A DNA stretch of 64,000 bases from NCBI GenBank assembly GCA_003586115.2, contig QVOM02000119.1:47108389-47172388 (forward strand), read 5' to 3'. The notes under the pieces were generated by a model. That model worked only from the letters and a program-made list of their open reading frames with translations, made no database searches and was not told where the DNA came from. This stretch comes from Salvator merianae. Taxonomy: Eukaryota; Chordata; Lepidosauria; Squamata; Teiidae. The position numbers and the translations under genes are program-made. How positions within the stretch are numbered: position 1 is the stretch's first letter; each line of letters begins with the position of its first letter. Below are positions 1 through 11,123 of the stretch, piece after piece.

Positions 1-459
1 AAATTTCAAACCTTTGTGGTCAATGAAGCACGAAATAGGTTGTCAAAAATACAGTCTGAAATATGAATCATACAGAGTGCAAAAAAATAAAATAAAATAA
101 AATAACCAAACCATGCTTGAAAATGCTGAAGATAAATTTATTTATAAGGCTAAAAATTGACTGGATTATCCCTCTTATAGAAATTCCTATCTTCTTTTCA
201 GAAATTTCTGTGACAATGATAAAGGCCTTCCCCTATCCTGGCTGTCTCAAAAAACAAAAATCACATATATATTGGTTCTCAAGATGACCTGTTTCTACAA
301 TAAACCAGTACTTGCAGTAAAGATGGTGTAATGGGCAAAGAAGGAATTTAAAAACAAAGGGAATTCAGGGTTTATTTGATGGATCCTTGGGAATTCTGTG
401 CACATAACTAGGGATGAATACAACAGCTATTTCCACTTTTTGCCTAGTTCTTATCATAG
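1..459. other. AT-rich sequence, no gene seen
   Basis: No convincing exon or recognisable repeat. A short A-rich run (AAAAT units) lies near position 85-105. Confidence 0.6.
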
Positions 460-986
460 GGCCATTCTGCACATACCTGGTTCAGTAGGTCTGGATCAGG
501 CAATCTGTACCATACCTAGGACTGATTGCTCTTAGTCAGGAACAGCATTGTCTGCCTGGTGGTGATGTATTCCCAGCTAGTCTCTGCACAAGTGCCATTG
601 TTCGCCTGAGTTTTGAAACTGGCCATGAAAGGCTAGGAATGAAAGTTCCAAGCCTTGAAACCACTGGGAGATCTTTTTGGGCAGCACAATAAGGCACGCC
701 ACTGAAATGAGTCCCCTGTAGACTGTAACACATAGGTGTGCACTTTCTGCATGTCTTCATGTTACGGATCAAGTCCCACAGTATGCCAGTAAATCTCAAC
801 ATCCTGTTAATCCAGATAACTGGATTAATCCAGTTAATCCAGATAAGGGCCTCCTGATCTGGATCATGCTCAGTCCTGTGTGAATGGAGTGTACCAGCAG
901 TGCAAGGGTCTCCCACTAATGTCTGGAAGGGAGGCACTTCACTTAGTGCATTGCTGGTGTGAAACACCAGCATGTGCAGAAAGGTC
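460..986 (-). mobile_element. Non-autonomous TIR transposon, subfamily A, with 5-bp TSD
   Basis: The left end reads GGCCATTCTGCAC and the right end reads GTGCAGAAAGGTC, an imperfect inverted terminal repeat. The flanks are CATAG (455-459) and CACAG (987-991), a 4/5 match for a target duplication. The interior resembles the elements at 2134 and 57613 in inverted orientation, including the tract about taatccagat...gatctggatc near 820-865. The 155-codon minus frame at 536-1003 overlaps this repeat and is not a gene. No transposase is present, so mobilisation would have to be in trans (inference). Confidence 0.7.
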
Positions 987-2133
987 CACAGGTTACTGCA
1001 CACAAAAAAACAGGTTACTGCACAAAAATGTCACACTTGAACTATATTCTGTATGTAGTCTGTATTCCGATTCGTGACTGTCTCAGTCCAGCATGAAAAC
1101 CACCTGGCTGCAGGCCATAGACAGCATTTGAAGACCCCCAAAATAAAACAAAATCCAGATGAGGAATGTGGGCAGTCGCTATTTAAAAAATTGAACAAAT
1201 TTGAAATAACCTATTCTAGGGGGTATTCTTCCGCTTATAAAAATCTGTCACTGTTCTGGAAATAACATGAACCTGTCTCTTGGATTTATTGTTAAATCCA
1301 GCAAAGCAGTCTAAATATCACGAATAACAAAAAAAGATTAATAGATTAGTAGCAGAAATGCTATCATGCAACTACATGAATAGGATGGCAGTTACGTGTG
1401 TCAGGTATGTTCCAAGTTAGAGACCAAGAAAAGTGAAAGAAAATAAGTTGCATACACACAGGTGGACAGGCTGACCCCACAGAAGTTCCTGGAGTGGGTC
1501 ATCCAAATCTACTCACCCCAGAGCAGGTCCCAGGCCAGCCTGACCACCCTAAAAGACACATTTCCTTTAAAAAAATCTACTCTAGAAGAGTGTTTGAAGG
1601 TAAAGTTCACCTGTCCTCTGTGTGGATGCAGGGAGATGATGCCACTTAACAGCTGCCATTTTTTCTGGGACTCCCTTGGAAGATCTAAAATACGACCAAC
1701 TTCTGAACATTTTTCCAATTCTCTGGAGCAAATACCTGCAGAACATAAATGCTGTAAGGAAAGCTTCCTTCACAGCCACAGTCTAGGCACATGTTGGGGG
1801 GAATGCTATTCATATTCACTGTTTGCCCCATGATGGGTCCCATGCTATCTGTACCAGATCCTGCCCTTCCAAAGGCCATGGGGAAGTAGCACAGATGCCT
1901 TTAAGTTAGGGATGTGAAGCCAATTCATATAAACAACTTGGACTACGAGAAGAACCCTTTGAAAGAATAAAATTCAGCTACATTCTGGAGGGAATGATAA
2001 TCAAGATTTATTTCTCTGTGTGTATGATGTAAGAAGATGGAGGGCTAGCAAAATCTGTTGTATTTGACAAGCTTGAAGGAAGAAGGAGGGGGCAACAAGT
2101 AAGATGGATGGACAGGAGGAGAGAGACTCTTAA
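987..2133. other. Unassigned sequence, no gene seen
   Basis: Short open frames occur on both strands at 1462-1879, but they overlap each other and show no recognisable domain. The purine-rich stretch at about 2035-2130 resembles parts of dispersed repeats but cannot be assigned. Confidence 0.5.
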
Positions 2134-2602
2134 GCCCTTTCTGCACAGGTTCTTAATCAAGATTAAGGGCCCACAGAGCAAGGTTGTAGGTCACATAACA
2201 TCCATATATTAATTGAATCTAGGTGGCCACACACCCTGCTGGAACACGGTGTGTAGCCACCTAGAGCATGATCCCAACGAGGAAGGCCCTGATCAGGATC
2301 ACTGGGTAGACACATTTAATCGTGACTACCAGGTGGACCAGCAGGCCCCAATCCCAAACCAGGAGGCATGTTGTGCAGAGGCATGCCTCCGTATTTGGGA
2401 CTACAGAGGAGCAATTTCAGCAGTGTGCCAAAGCGCACCCTGGAATGCCTCCCCCAAGAGGCTCCTACGGCTAGAAACCTATATTCCTAGCATCATGAAG
2501 ATGTCATTTATCCTGCCCACACGTTCCCTTGTTCAGAATCAGTGGGCCTGACCATTCTGAGCCCTCTGATTCTGAACAAGGGTAGGTAAGTGCAGAATGA
2601 GC
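2134..2602 (+). mobile_element. Non-autonomous TIR transposon, subfamily A, with 5-bp TSD
   Basis: The left end is GCCCTTTCTGCAC and the right end GTGCAGAATGAGC. The flanking 5-mers CTTAA (2129-2133) and CTTAG (2603-2607) match at 4/5. Internal blocks are shared with the elements at 39792, 46231 and 57613, for example the tract around gatcactgggtagac (about 2298-2312) and the CTAGAAAC/CCTAG block near 2470. The 112-codon plus frame in it is a repeat shadow. Confidence 0.72.
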
Positions 2603-3924
2603 CTTAGAATATCTTTGGAAGTGTCCTGTGAGATGTTACTAAAGAACAACTGAAATAATAAGTATTTTTCCTTATGGACACCAGACTTGAATCCAACTTC
2701 ATAGCACTCAAGGACAGCCTATTCTAACATACCTTGTAGATTATATTTCTAATACACTTTGATATGCATGGTAGTTTGTGTTTTTTATACATGTTGGAGG
2801 TTTTATGAGTTCAAAGATCTTTCTCATAAGCTACTTTGATTCTTTGGGTGTTAGGGATTTTTTTTGACAAAACCATTTCACAAAACTAGCATAGTTATTA
2901 GTATATAGCCTTTCAACTGGTCATAGATACATTACCTTCTCCTTTCAGAATGGCACAAGGGACACGGTTTAGATAAAACATAGGTAGCAAGGTGAAGCAG
3001 ATATAAATTTGAAGTTTCCAATTCAAACACTGCTTTTCACATGGAGCAGAAACCACCAAGCCGGCCCATTCACTTGACTGAAATATGTGCAAAAGGAGTT
3101 TTCATTGAATTGAAACACTATTCCCTAATACTAAGAATCATCATACTGCAAGCTGGAAAATTGTTACAGTAATAAAAACTCATTAGCAGGATAAAAACTT
3201 GACAGCGTATCCTTCATGTGCACCAAAGAAAATAACACGCCCATGACAGCTACAACAGTGGCAATTTTCAACTTGCTCTATACATACACCTCACAAGCCA
3301 TTGCTCTTGCATAAATCTGTATGACTTTTTTATGTTATAATTTTATAATCCAATACATCATTTTGTATTCCCCATGTCTGTAAATGAGCCAGATAATATG
3401 GAATGTGCGAAGTGATTTGAGCTATCAGTGACATCAGGAGTTTTGCTGCTGTAGTTATTAACAGATATTTTCTCACCCAGCCGCATAGACTAAAATCAAT
3501 CATTCTGATAACTAGGCATGGCATGAGCTGTCCGCACTGTCATTCCAATCTGATTAATCACGCATACACAGACCTTTACCTTAAGGAGCAATTGTTCACA
3601 TTTAATCACAAAGAAACATTCATGCATACCACTGTACATTACTAAAATTTAACTGCAATTTATGTCTTCTGTTTTAGCAAATACATTTATGATAATGTGA
3701 CTACAGCACAGAGATATATTATTTCACTCATTTTAAAAACATTAAAACCTAACCTAAGTAAACTAACACACATTATTTGGTATCATTTATCATGTTAGAT
3801 TTGCAGCTTTTGAAGTTTCCATTATCCACATGGTTTTGCTTACAATTTATCCTAATAATCATGGTACTGATGAGTTGTTCAATATGATGTCTTCTTCACT
3901 AGAATATCAAACATGCCAGACAGC
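2603..3924. other. AT-rich sequence, no gene seen
   Basis: No recognisable exon or repeat. Only chance-length frames are present. Confidence 0.55.
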
Positions 3925-3974
3925 AGATACAATTTAAAAACTTCTTTGATCAAAGAAGTTTTTAAATTGTATCT
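3925..3974. repeat. Perfect 50-bp palindrome, no loop
   Basis: The 25 bases from 3925 to 3949 are the exact reverse complement of 3950 to 3974, with the centre TGATCA and no spacer. The arms are AT-rich and begin AGATACAATTT. Symmetry stops at the next base on each side (c and c). It could form a cruciform or be the core of a degenerate foldback transposon. The second palindromic repeat lies only 68 bp downstream. Confidence 0.95.
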
Positions 3975-4042
3975 CAACACAACTTCTTTTAGAACTGTTC
4001 AACTAATTAGCACTACTACTTTGGGGAGATGCATTCATTTCA

Positions 4043-4182
4043 AGGCTGCATTCAGACATTGCTTACTTATTTCACTATATTTGGATATTCCAGAATAAAG
4101 CATGGATATTCCAAAATATCTATGCTTTATTCCAGAATATCCAAATATAGCAGAATAAGTAAGCAACATCTGGATGCAGCCT
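4043..4182. mobile_element. Foldback MITE with arms of about 67 bp
   Basis: The left end AGGCTGCATTCAGACATTGC pairs with a right end whose reverse complement starts AGGCTGCATCCAGATGTTGC. The complementarity continues through TTACTTATT, TATATTTGGATATTC and GAATAAAGCAT with few mismatches, leaving only a short centre. The GGCTGCAT tip is shared with the element at 37603. No clear target-site duplication was found. It has no coding capacity. Confidence 0.8.
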
Positions 4183-5506
4183 GAATCTCAGTTCTCAAAA
4201 CTGTGGGAATGTGGAATTTCTGCACAGACAGTGAATGAAAAGTGATACTTATTTGACACACCTTTAGAGATATCCCTTCTACAATTGAGCATTTCCATTG
4301 CTGAAAATTATTGATATTTTTTTTCCTCCTACTGGCAACAGTGAAACTGATTAGCTAACTGCAAAGATAAAATTTCCACCTGTCTCCAATTTCAGAGTTT
4401 GCTCTAGGGTGGTGTAATAGGTAGCACCAGCATTTCAGTCATAAACTCCTTAGCTTCTATGGACACAATATCTGCTCATTGAAAAGCTCGATTTGGTTAA
4501 TATCTTCTAGCATTCCACTATAGGTTGTTGTGGTTTAACGGAAAGTACCAGTAGTTGGTTAGCATTTCAGAAATATTGTACAGTACGTACCTTTTCAAAT
4601 ATTGATTTAATTGAGATTGTTTTTATTATTGTAGATTCCCATAAGTTTTGTGAAAAGCAGCATAAACTCAGTTTAAAACTATTTTATTTAATATTTGTAA
4701 AATTCCACAACTGAGTGGGATGACAGAATTCTAATGGGCATGATCTGTTTCCAATAACAGCTGACTGACAATAGCAAAGACATAACTGGGATTTGCCTGT
4801 TACCTTTTAAGCCAGGGAATTGCAGCAAATTGGACTTCGATGTACTATGCATCAAAACACCATTTGCCAGAAGTTTCCTAATATCAGAGACTACCAATGA
4901 ATCCTCAGCAAGCATCTTCTTCTCCTATTAAATGCTAATCACCACTTTATAATTCTTTAAAAAACCTCTTATGGGTTATCATATAGAGAGATGCAATCAT
5001 TTCAATTCTCACTTTTTCTATGTATATAAAAAAAATTAAAAGGTGGCTGCAGGGAAGGAGGAAACATGCAGAAACACATAAAAGTGTCTAAACTCAACAT
5101 GCAAGAACTATGGAGAGGAACTGAAAAAGAAAGAAGCAATGAGCAACAAAAAGAATATATACTGTATGAACACACACTCCCAGAATAAAAGACACTGTGC
5201 TTTCTCCTAGCCCTTGGAGCACACTTTTGTTTAGAGTTTGCTGCTTGCTTCTTGTCTTGATATGTCAAAAATAATGCTGTTCAAAATAGCTCTAACCTCT
5301 TCTACTCCTGCTCTTGTACACTGTCTCTATGTCAGCTCTTCTGCTCTTTCAGTATGTTCACCTCGTTCATAGCTTCATATGATCTATCTTGAAGCTTTCT
5401 AACAAGACAAAAAATAAATCACATTATTGACTTTCTTGCTTATTCTGTCCATTAGCTTTCTTGACTTACTTTTCACATGGAACTAACAGAAATGGCAGAG
5501 TTGATG
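4183..5506. other. AT-rich sequence, no gene seen
   Basis: Nothing recognisable. The minus frames at 4688-4915 and 5002-5268 lack any domain I can identify. Confidence 0.55.
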
Positions 5507-5987
5507 GGCCTGTTCGCACTTACCTGCCATTGAGCTACCAGACACTCACCAGACAGACCTGCCCTCACACCGCCTCTGCTGCATCTGGGAATGCATCCAG
5601 CTGTTTCCTGGATGCTGCTAGCTGTGGACGACTAAAATACTGTCCACAGCTTGACTGGGAACAGCTGACTCCTGGTCAGCAATGTTTGCACCCTCTTCCA
5701 GGTGCAAATGTTGTGAGTGGGCAGGGCAGGGTGACAAGGCTGTGGCTGTGCAGTCATGCGCCATGTCCCAATCACCATGGCAATGGGCAGATCTTGCCAC
5801 AGCCACTGTCATGGCAATCAGACCTGCCCTGGATGGGCTATTTGCACTTCAAATGCTGGGGACCCAGTAAAGAGTTGTTCCAGCACTCGAAGTGAGAATG
5901 GTCCCTCCCTACCTGATCCTTTCCTGGCTGATATGGTATCACTATATCATTCCCATAGCATACCAGGCCATAAGATACAAACAGGCC
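5507..5987 (+). mobile_element. Non-autonomous TIR transposon, GGCCTGTTCGCAC type
   Basis: It begins GGCCTGTTCGCACTTACCTG and ends at a decayed inverted copy, ACAGGCC. The interior contains CAGCTGTGGAC...GTCCACAGCTTGAC and the block CACCATGGCAATG, also seen in the elements at 6530, 19135, 41325 and 50248. The flanking 5-mers (TGATG and CAACA) do not match, so the boundaries are less certain than in other copies. Overlapping frames on both strands are shadows of the GC-richer repeat. Confidence 0.6.
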
Positions 5988-6529
5988 CAACATTAAATGA
6001 TCAAATCCACATATAAATAAGAAAATGATACAGCTTACAGTTTAGGCAAAGGTAGTGGTGGTTATGGGTTATCCTAAAGTGCACCAAAGTTCTACACAAT
6101 GAGCCAATATAGCTCTCTACCACAGCTGATGCTTGGAGTCAGCAGCTGATTAGGATTATGCTAACCCCACTCCCATCTTCCCCAGGAGTTCTCCTTTTTG
6201 GTCTTCCTACCACTTGACACACACAGTGTTTGATTATAGTCCATGCTTAAAAATCACCTTCAACCACAGATGCTCAGTGGATGACCTCAGGCCTGTCATT
6301 GCCTCTCAATTCATTCCTTTGAGTTGTTCAGAAGACTTTGGGGATATGACTACATTTTTTAAAAAAAAACTTAATAGACATCCCAATTTCTGTCCCATCC
6401 AAACTTTGGATCTGTTTGATTTCTGGATCCTTTTGATTCAAGCTCTGTCAATTCAATTAGTCAAACTGCATGTAAAGTCTGCTGCAGGCAAAGATGTATG
6501 AATCCTGGCAATTGCTTATATATGGGATG
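5988..6529. other. Unassigned sequence
   Basis: No gene or clear repeat. It may include decayed transposon flank. Confidence 0.45.
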
Positions 6530-6897
6530 CTTACAAACAGTATTCAAAATCTTCTGCTGGGAGCTGCCATGTGTCATCCATCCACACCTTCTTCCATCCA
6601 AACTCTGGGCCAAACAGGAGCAACTAAGTCCACACCCTTTTCTGAGTGCAGTCTGGCAAGTGGGTGTTGCAATGCAACTGCAGCTGCAGTTGCACAGTCA
6701 TACACAGTGTCCAGATCACCATGGCAATGTCCAAGCACTTGCTGGATGTTACCACAGACATTGCTATGGTGGCCTGGCCTGCACTTCAAGTGCTGCTGGC
6801 CTGGTATGGGGCTTTTCCAGCACTTAAAGTGCAGATGGCTACTGCCATGCTGGGTCTTTACCAGCCTAGTATGGTATTGTTATGGTAAGTGCAAACC
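6530..6897 (+). mobile_element. Partial copy of the GGCCTGTTCGCAC-type transposon
   Basis: The sequence shares CACCATGGCAATG, the 'cacttcaagtgctg' block and a right end near 'taagtgcaaacccaac' with the element at 5507. I cannot locate its left terminus, so it is either 5'-deleted or strongly decayed. Confidence 0.5.
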
Positions 6898-7943
6898 CAA
6901 CTTCTGTTTGAACTATGTTGATATGTCCATTGAAGTCTAAGTAAACCACTTTTCAGAAGTTCAAACCCCTCAAAAAAATTCCAAGAGGCTTGGATCACCC
7001 GTGGTTGAAAGTTCGAGACCAACGGCATCTGGAGAACCCAATTTCTCATATTTGTTTTTATTTGTACATTATTATGGAGTGAATTGTATTAAGTGGTTAT
7101 TTATTTTGCCAGCCTGGGGATGCATTCAAAATGATGTTGGTCATCAACTTCCATCTAGCATAGCCAATTATCACAGCTGTAATCAATATCACCCATCTGG
7201 CAGTGCCAAAAAAACAATTACTATTTGTGTAATCCAACAACACTTTGAGCACCACAGGCTCCCCCAAGTGCATTGGATGTACTTCATTTCTTTCTTTGAA
7301 AAAGGGGAGGTGGAGGTAATATAATAGCAAACTACAATATTTACGAACATGGAAAGCCAGATTTTGTAGCACTGATAATATGACAGTTTTAAGCATAGGC
7401 CTGTAAGCAGGAGTCAGGTGCTCTGTTGCAATTTCCATGAAAAATGATGGACATTGAACTGGAAAATGGGAGTTGGAAGTTCTTTGTCAATTTAATACGA
7501 AATGACTAAATCATGGAAACATGACTAAGATTCATCACGCTGTTTGAAGCTGCTCATTATTTACGGTTTCAAAACAAGTAAAATTCTTAGATACCTGCAA
7601 ACCAAAATGCATGAAGAGCTTCACTGCAATCAATAGTAAATTCTTCATCTGACAAATTTTGTATTTCGTAGAAGCAAGCCCTTAGTAGTTATCATCACTC
7701 CTACATATAGTTAAAGAGATAGAAATAGCTATGTAATGCCCGAGTTAGGCGTAATTTGTCTTCATAATCCTTTGTAGTATGTCTTCATCAGCTGAAAGTG
7801 AAGAAAAATCACATTCTTTAATGTCATCAGATCAAATGTAATGCAAACTTCTTTTTTTTTTTGCTGTGGAATACAATGCACATAGACTTCAATTACTGTC
7901 ACCCTGTATTTCCTAATCAAATGAAATAGCAAATTTATACCAA
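6898..7943. other. Unassigned sequence, no gene seen
   Basis: The minus frame at 7097-7438 (113 codons) and the plus frame at 7001-7324 overlap each other and have no recognisable domain. Confidence 0.5.
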
Positions 7944-8080
7944 GGCTGCATTCACACGTAGTAAAAAGAACACCTCCGAGATTGCCTAGAAACAGGTTAG
8001 ACATGGTTTACAGATGGGACCAATGATGCGCCAGTCTCTCCTTCCACTCATGAACATTCTAGGCTAGAAAAGCTGGATTA
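7944..8080 (+). repeat. Dispersed ~135-bp repeat, copy 1
   Basis: This starts GGCTGCATTCACACGTAG and ends with CTCATGAACATTCTAGGCTA followed by gaaaagctggatta. The 3' part is shared with 13551-13676 and 21588-21725, and the 5' part aligns loosely. Comparable lengths and common ends suggest one element family, unnamed by me and without a coding frame. Confidence 0.6.
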
Positions 8081-9211
8081 CGGACCCCAATGATTGTTTC
8101 TAAGGAGTCTCATTTGTAAAAGTTTTGGGGCTGTTGTGCTGTGTTCCATAGTTCTTCTGAGAACCTAAGCTTTCAGACATAGCTTATAGCCTGAGGCTAT
8201 GGAATAGCTTGCTATCTGAGATGCATCGGTTGCCGTCTTTATACACCATTCAATGTCAGTCATGACACATTGTATTATCCAGGCCATTGACCATCAAGCT
8301 GTCCCTCTGTTATCTGTTGTCCTGAATTTTTAGAATTGAATTGTCGTCGTTTTGAGCATGTTAAGGATTTTATCTGTTACCCACTCTTGGGCCTTTGGGT
8401 AGGTTAGAAATTAATATTAAGAAATTAACTAACGCTATGTCAATTTTTTTCTCCTGTTAATTAGATTCCTTATTTCTCACTGGGTTATAAGAATGGTGGA
8501 ATAATAGGTTTTCATTAATGTTGTTATTTTAAGTTTACAGCACAGTCCTGTCCCCTGCTAGGAATTGAGGGTCAAATCCTGCGATATGCCAGAAATCTCT
8601 GCTTGATCCTATCTTTTTATTTATTTATGTACTAAATATAGTTTGACTTCAGGGAAATAGAGCTTCTTCTTGTGTTCCAAGTAAGCATATTGGCTGTCCA
8701 AACAGAAGGAATATAATTATAGCAAACAAATGAGCCTATCCATTCAACATGCAGGCACAAAAGGCACAAATAATATAAATAATGATTCATATTATTGCAT
8801 TGAGATCAAAGCTGTTGTGCATTCCTATCTTTATTCTGTGCTATGACACACAAAAAATAATTTCCTACACATTTTTTAACACTGCTTTAAAAAACACATC
8901 CAGCTGGAAGCTTTTGAACACTACTATAAATCTCCTACAGCCCTCAGTGTTTTCCTGTATGTATAAACTTGTGCCCCACTTTTTGAACACAATAGATCAT
9001 CCACCATTATTACCATTCTGCTCTAATGCAAAAGCCTCTTTAAATACTTGCACCATTCTTATTACCACTTCGTTCCATGTATCCAGTCTGATAGAGAGGT
9101 ACAAAGTTCAGTTCATGTTTGAAAATATGATGAAACAGTTCATCTTTGCAGATGTTTGCATCAAACTGACCACATATCCAGAAACTTGCCTGAACCAAAC
9201 TGGACCCCACT
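8081..9211. other. AT-rich sequence with a possible LINE tail scrap
   Basis: The stretch around 8370-8420 (gttacccactcttgggcctttgggtaggttag) vaguely resembles the 3' tail of L2-type elements on the plus strand. Otherwise no gene or repeat is apparent. The 144-codon plus frame at 8782-9216 has no recognised domain. Confidence 0.4.
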
Positions 9212-9445
9212 CATGAACATGAACATGAACATGAACAATGTGATCAGTCAGTTCACATTTACTATGGGTTTGCCCTGGAAAAGGACTTTTTTCAAGGGGA
9301 AAAAATTTGTATTTTTTGTTTTCAAACAAATTCAAAACCAAATGTGAACAACCGTTTGTTCAATGAAATGGTTCACCAACAAACCAAACAAATGGGTGTT
9401 TGGTTTAACGATGAACTGAACACACTATTTTCATTTGTACACATC
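9212..9445. repeat. GAAC/GTTC-rich degenerate repeat with a (GAACAT)n start
   Basis: Four GAACAT-type hexamers occupy about 9214-9237. They are followed by 200 bases rich in GTTC/GAAC and AAAC/GTTTG words. A second region of this character lies at 21726-21915 and shares a 'tttgcc' block. It could be a decayed transposon whose ends are GTTC-rich, but no ends were defined. Confidence 0.4.
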
Positions 9446-9535
9446 TTTGCCTTTTGGTTTTGGTGTTCTGGCTCTTGCTGATGGAAGCAACCATAGAAGA
9501 AAAATCAGGGACAGAAACCTCAAAGCATAAGATGG

Positions 9536-9640
9536 TTTGCTTATTAAATCATACTTCTATCCTGCCCTGTAATCATAAAGGGCTCAGGGAAGTTTATAAT
9601 CAGATACCTAAAAGCAGCAGCAATAACAACAAAGCCAATT
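9536..9640 (-). mobile_element. L2-type LINE 3' tail fragment
   Basis: The string 'atcctgccctgtaatcataaagggctcagggaagtttataat' has the layout of squamate L2 3' tails read on the minus strand: a CTGCCCT block, then a GGCTCAGGG block, then a TTTATAAT-like end. It is strongly decayed. Family name from memory only. Confidence 0.4.
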
Positions 9641-10161
9641 TCATAACAAAGTCAACCTATACAGGATATCAGATATATATAGTTATATTTTGAAATATAG
9701 CTCTATGTGTGAGAAAAATACCTTCTACTGTTCTTTGAAGTTTCTGCACACTGTCTTTCCTTTTCTGGTTGTTGTCATATTACTAATGTAATCAGAGTTC
9801 ATGGTGTTTTACAGCATAGGGCAGGACAGGTCCCCATCATGAGGAACATAAAATCTAAAATTCAATTTAGGCAGAAAATAGTAAAAGAAAGAAAAGAGAG
9901 GCAGGCATGCACAGAAACACAATACGTGATTGTCTCAGGGCTAGACTGCAGAAGACATTTGGCTTTATGACTTGCAAGCATCTTCTTTAAAATAAAATTA
10001 AAATTGCCTGGACTGTGCCCTTATTGCATTGAATTGGCTGTTTCCAACATGGGATTTCAGACTTACATTGGCTACACAACTCAGATAAATTCCAGCAGAA
10101 ACTGAGTCACTATCCGTATGGGCACTAAAACCTGGGAATCCATACACTGAGGCACACAAAT
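9641..10161. other. Unassigned sequence, no gene seen
   Basis: No recognisable feature. Confidence 0.5.
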
Positions 10162-10343
10162 GCCCTTTCTGCACTTGGCCTTATTCTAGATTATATCCTG
10201 GAACAGGGACCTGCCATCTGCATGCTAGTATAAACTATGGCAGGCCCCACCCAGGGCCTACTGTAATCTGCACTAGCATGCGGGTAGCAGGTCTCTATTC
10301 TTGGATATAAAAAATCCAGAATAAAGCCAAGTGTAGAAAGGGC
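10162..10343. mobile_element. Foldback MITE, 182 bp, with perfect 5-bp TSD CAAAT
   Basis: The two ~88-bp halves are imperfect inverted repeats. The ends are GCCCTTTCTGCACTTGGC and the complement of GCCCTTTCTACACTTGGC. Internal paired blocks include GACCTGC and GCATGCTAGT, with GGCCC near the centre. The flanks are CAAAT at 10157-10161 and again at 10344-10348. Full-length sister: 49388-49565. Deleted derivative: 25538-25628. Confidence 0.85.
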
Positions 10344-10599
10344 CAAATATACCAATTCTCTACCAGCGCCTAAATTGCTACTCCCCAACTCTACTGAAGT
10401 GACCTACTGGAACACCAAGGCCACTTTCATCAGATAAAGTTGCCTCCTTTCCCTGTGTGAATGCACGAAAGGGAAGAGGGTCAAGGATCCTGCCAGAACG
10501 CCCTTCTGTGGACCAAAAATGTACAACTTCCTGTGCACTTTCAATCTGTTGCACTGAATCCTGACAGCTGTGCTTATAGCAGCGGTGAGACACACAGTG

Positions 10600-11123
10600 G
10601 CCCTTTTCGCACTTAGCGAGTGGAACATTCCAGTTCACTTGCTGGAACAGAGCATTCACACCTGCAAACAGCATCAGCTGACTAGAAACTCACTAAAGCC
10701 CACCTGAAGCTTACCTGAAGCCTACCAGCTGTGGTCAAGAAAACTGTAGTCTGGAAGCTGACTAGGACCATCTGGTAAGGATTGGGAAAGATGTGTTTGC
10801 ACCAGTTCTAGGTTTGGAGCATCAAGGAGGCATGGAGTGTATAGGCGCAGTTGTGCCGTCACACAATTCAAATCCAGCCCTCGTTAGGTTCAAATTTGGG
10901 GGTTCCAAACCTAGCGGCCCTTCTGAACTCATCTCCACAAATGGCTCCTCTGGTTCCGAACCCAGCTACCTAACTAGTGCACCCCCATTCGCATTTCTTC
11001 CCCAGCTGGTTGGCTCATGGAGTGTTCCAGCGCCAACAGTGCGAATACTCCTCACCGTACTTAATCCTGACTGGCCCAAACCTGCTAGTTAGAATGTTCT
11101 ACTGTAGTAACTGCGAAAATGCC
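10600..11123 (+). mobile_element. Non-autonomous TIR transposon with 5-bp TSD
   Basis: The left end is GCCCTTTTCGCACTTA, and the right end read in reverse complement is GGCATTTTCGCAGTTA. The flanks are CAGTG (10595-10599) and CAGTA (11124-11128). The TTCGCAC tip keeps its CpG, which suggests a relatively recent insertion. Small frames inside it are not genes. Confidence 0.78.

Noticed and set aside
5507..5987. 5-bp target duplication for this copy
   Set aside because: The immediate flanks TGATG and CAACA do not match. The same holds for 26526, 39792, 46231 and 57613, so these were not counted in support of the target rule.
9212..9237. GAACAT hexamer array as a regulatory element
   Set aside because: Only four units at the edge of a degenerate GTTC-rich repeat; no support for function.
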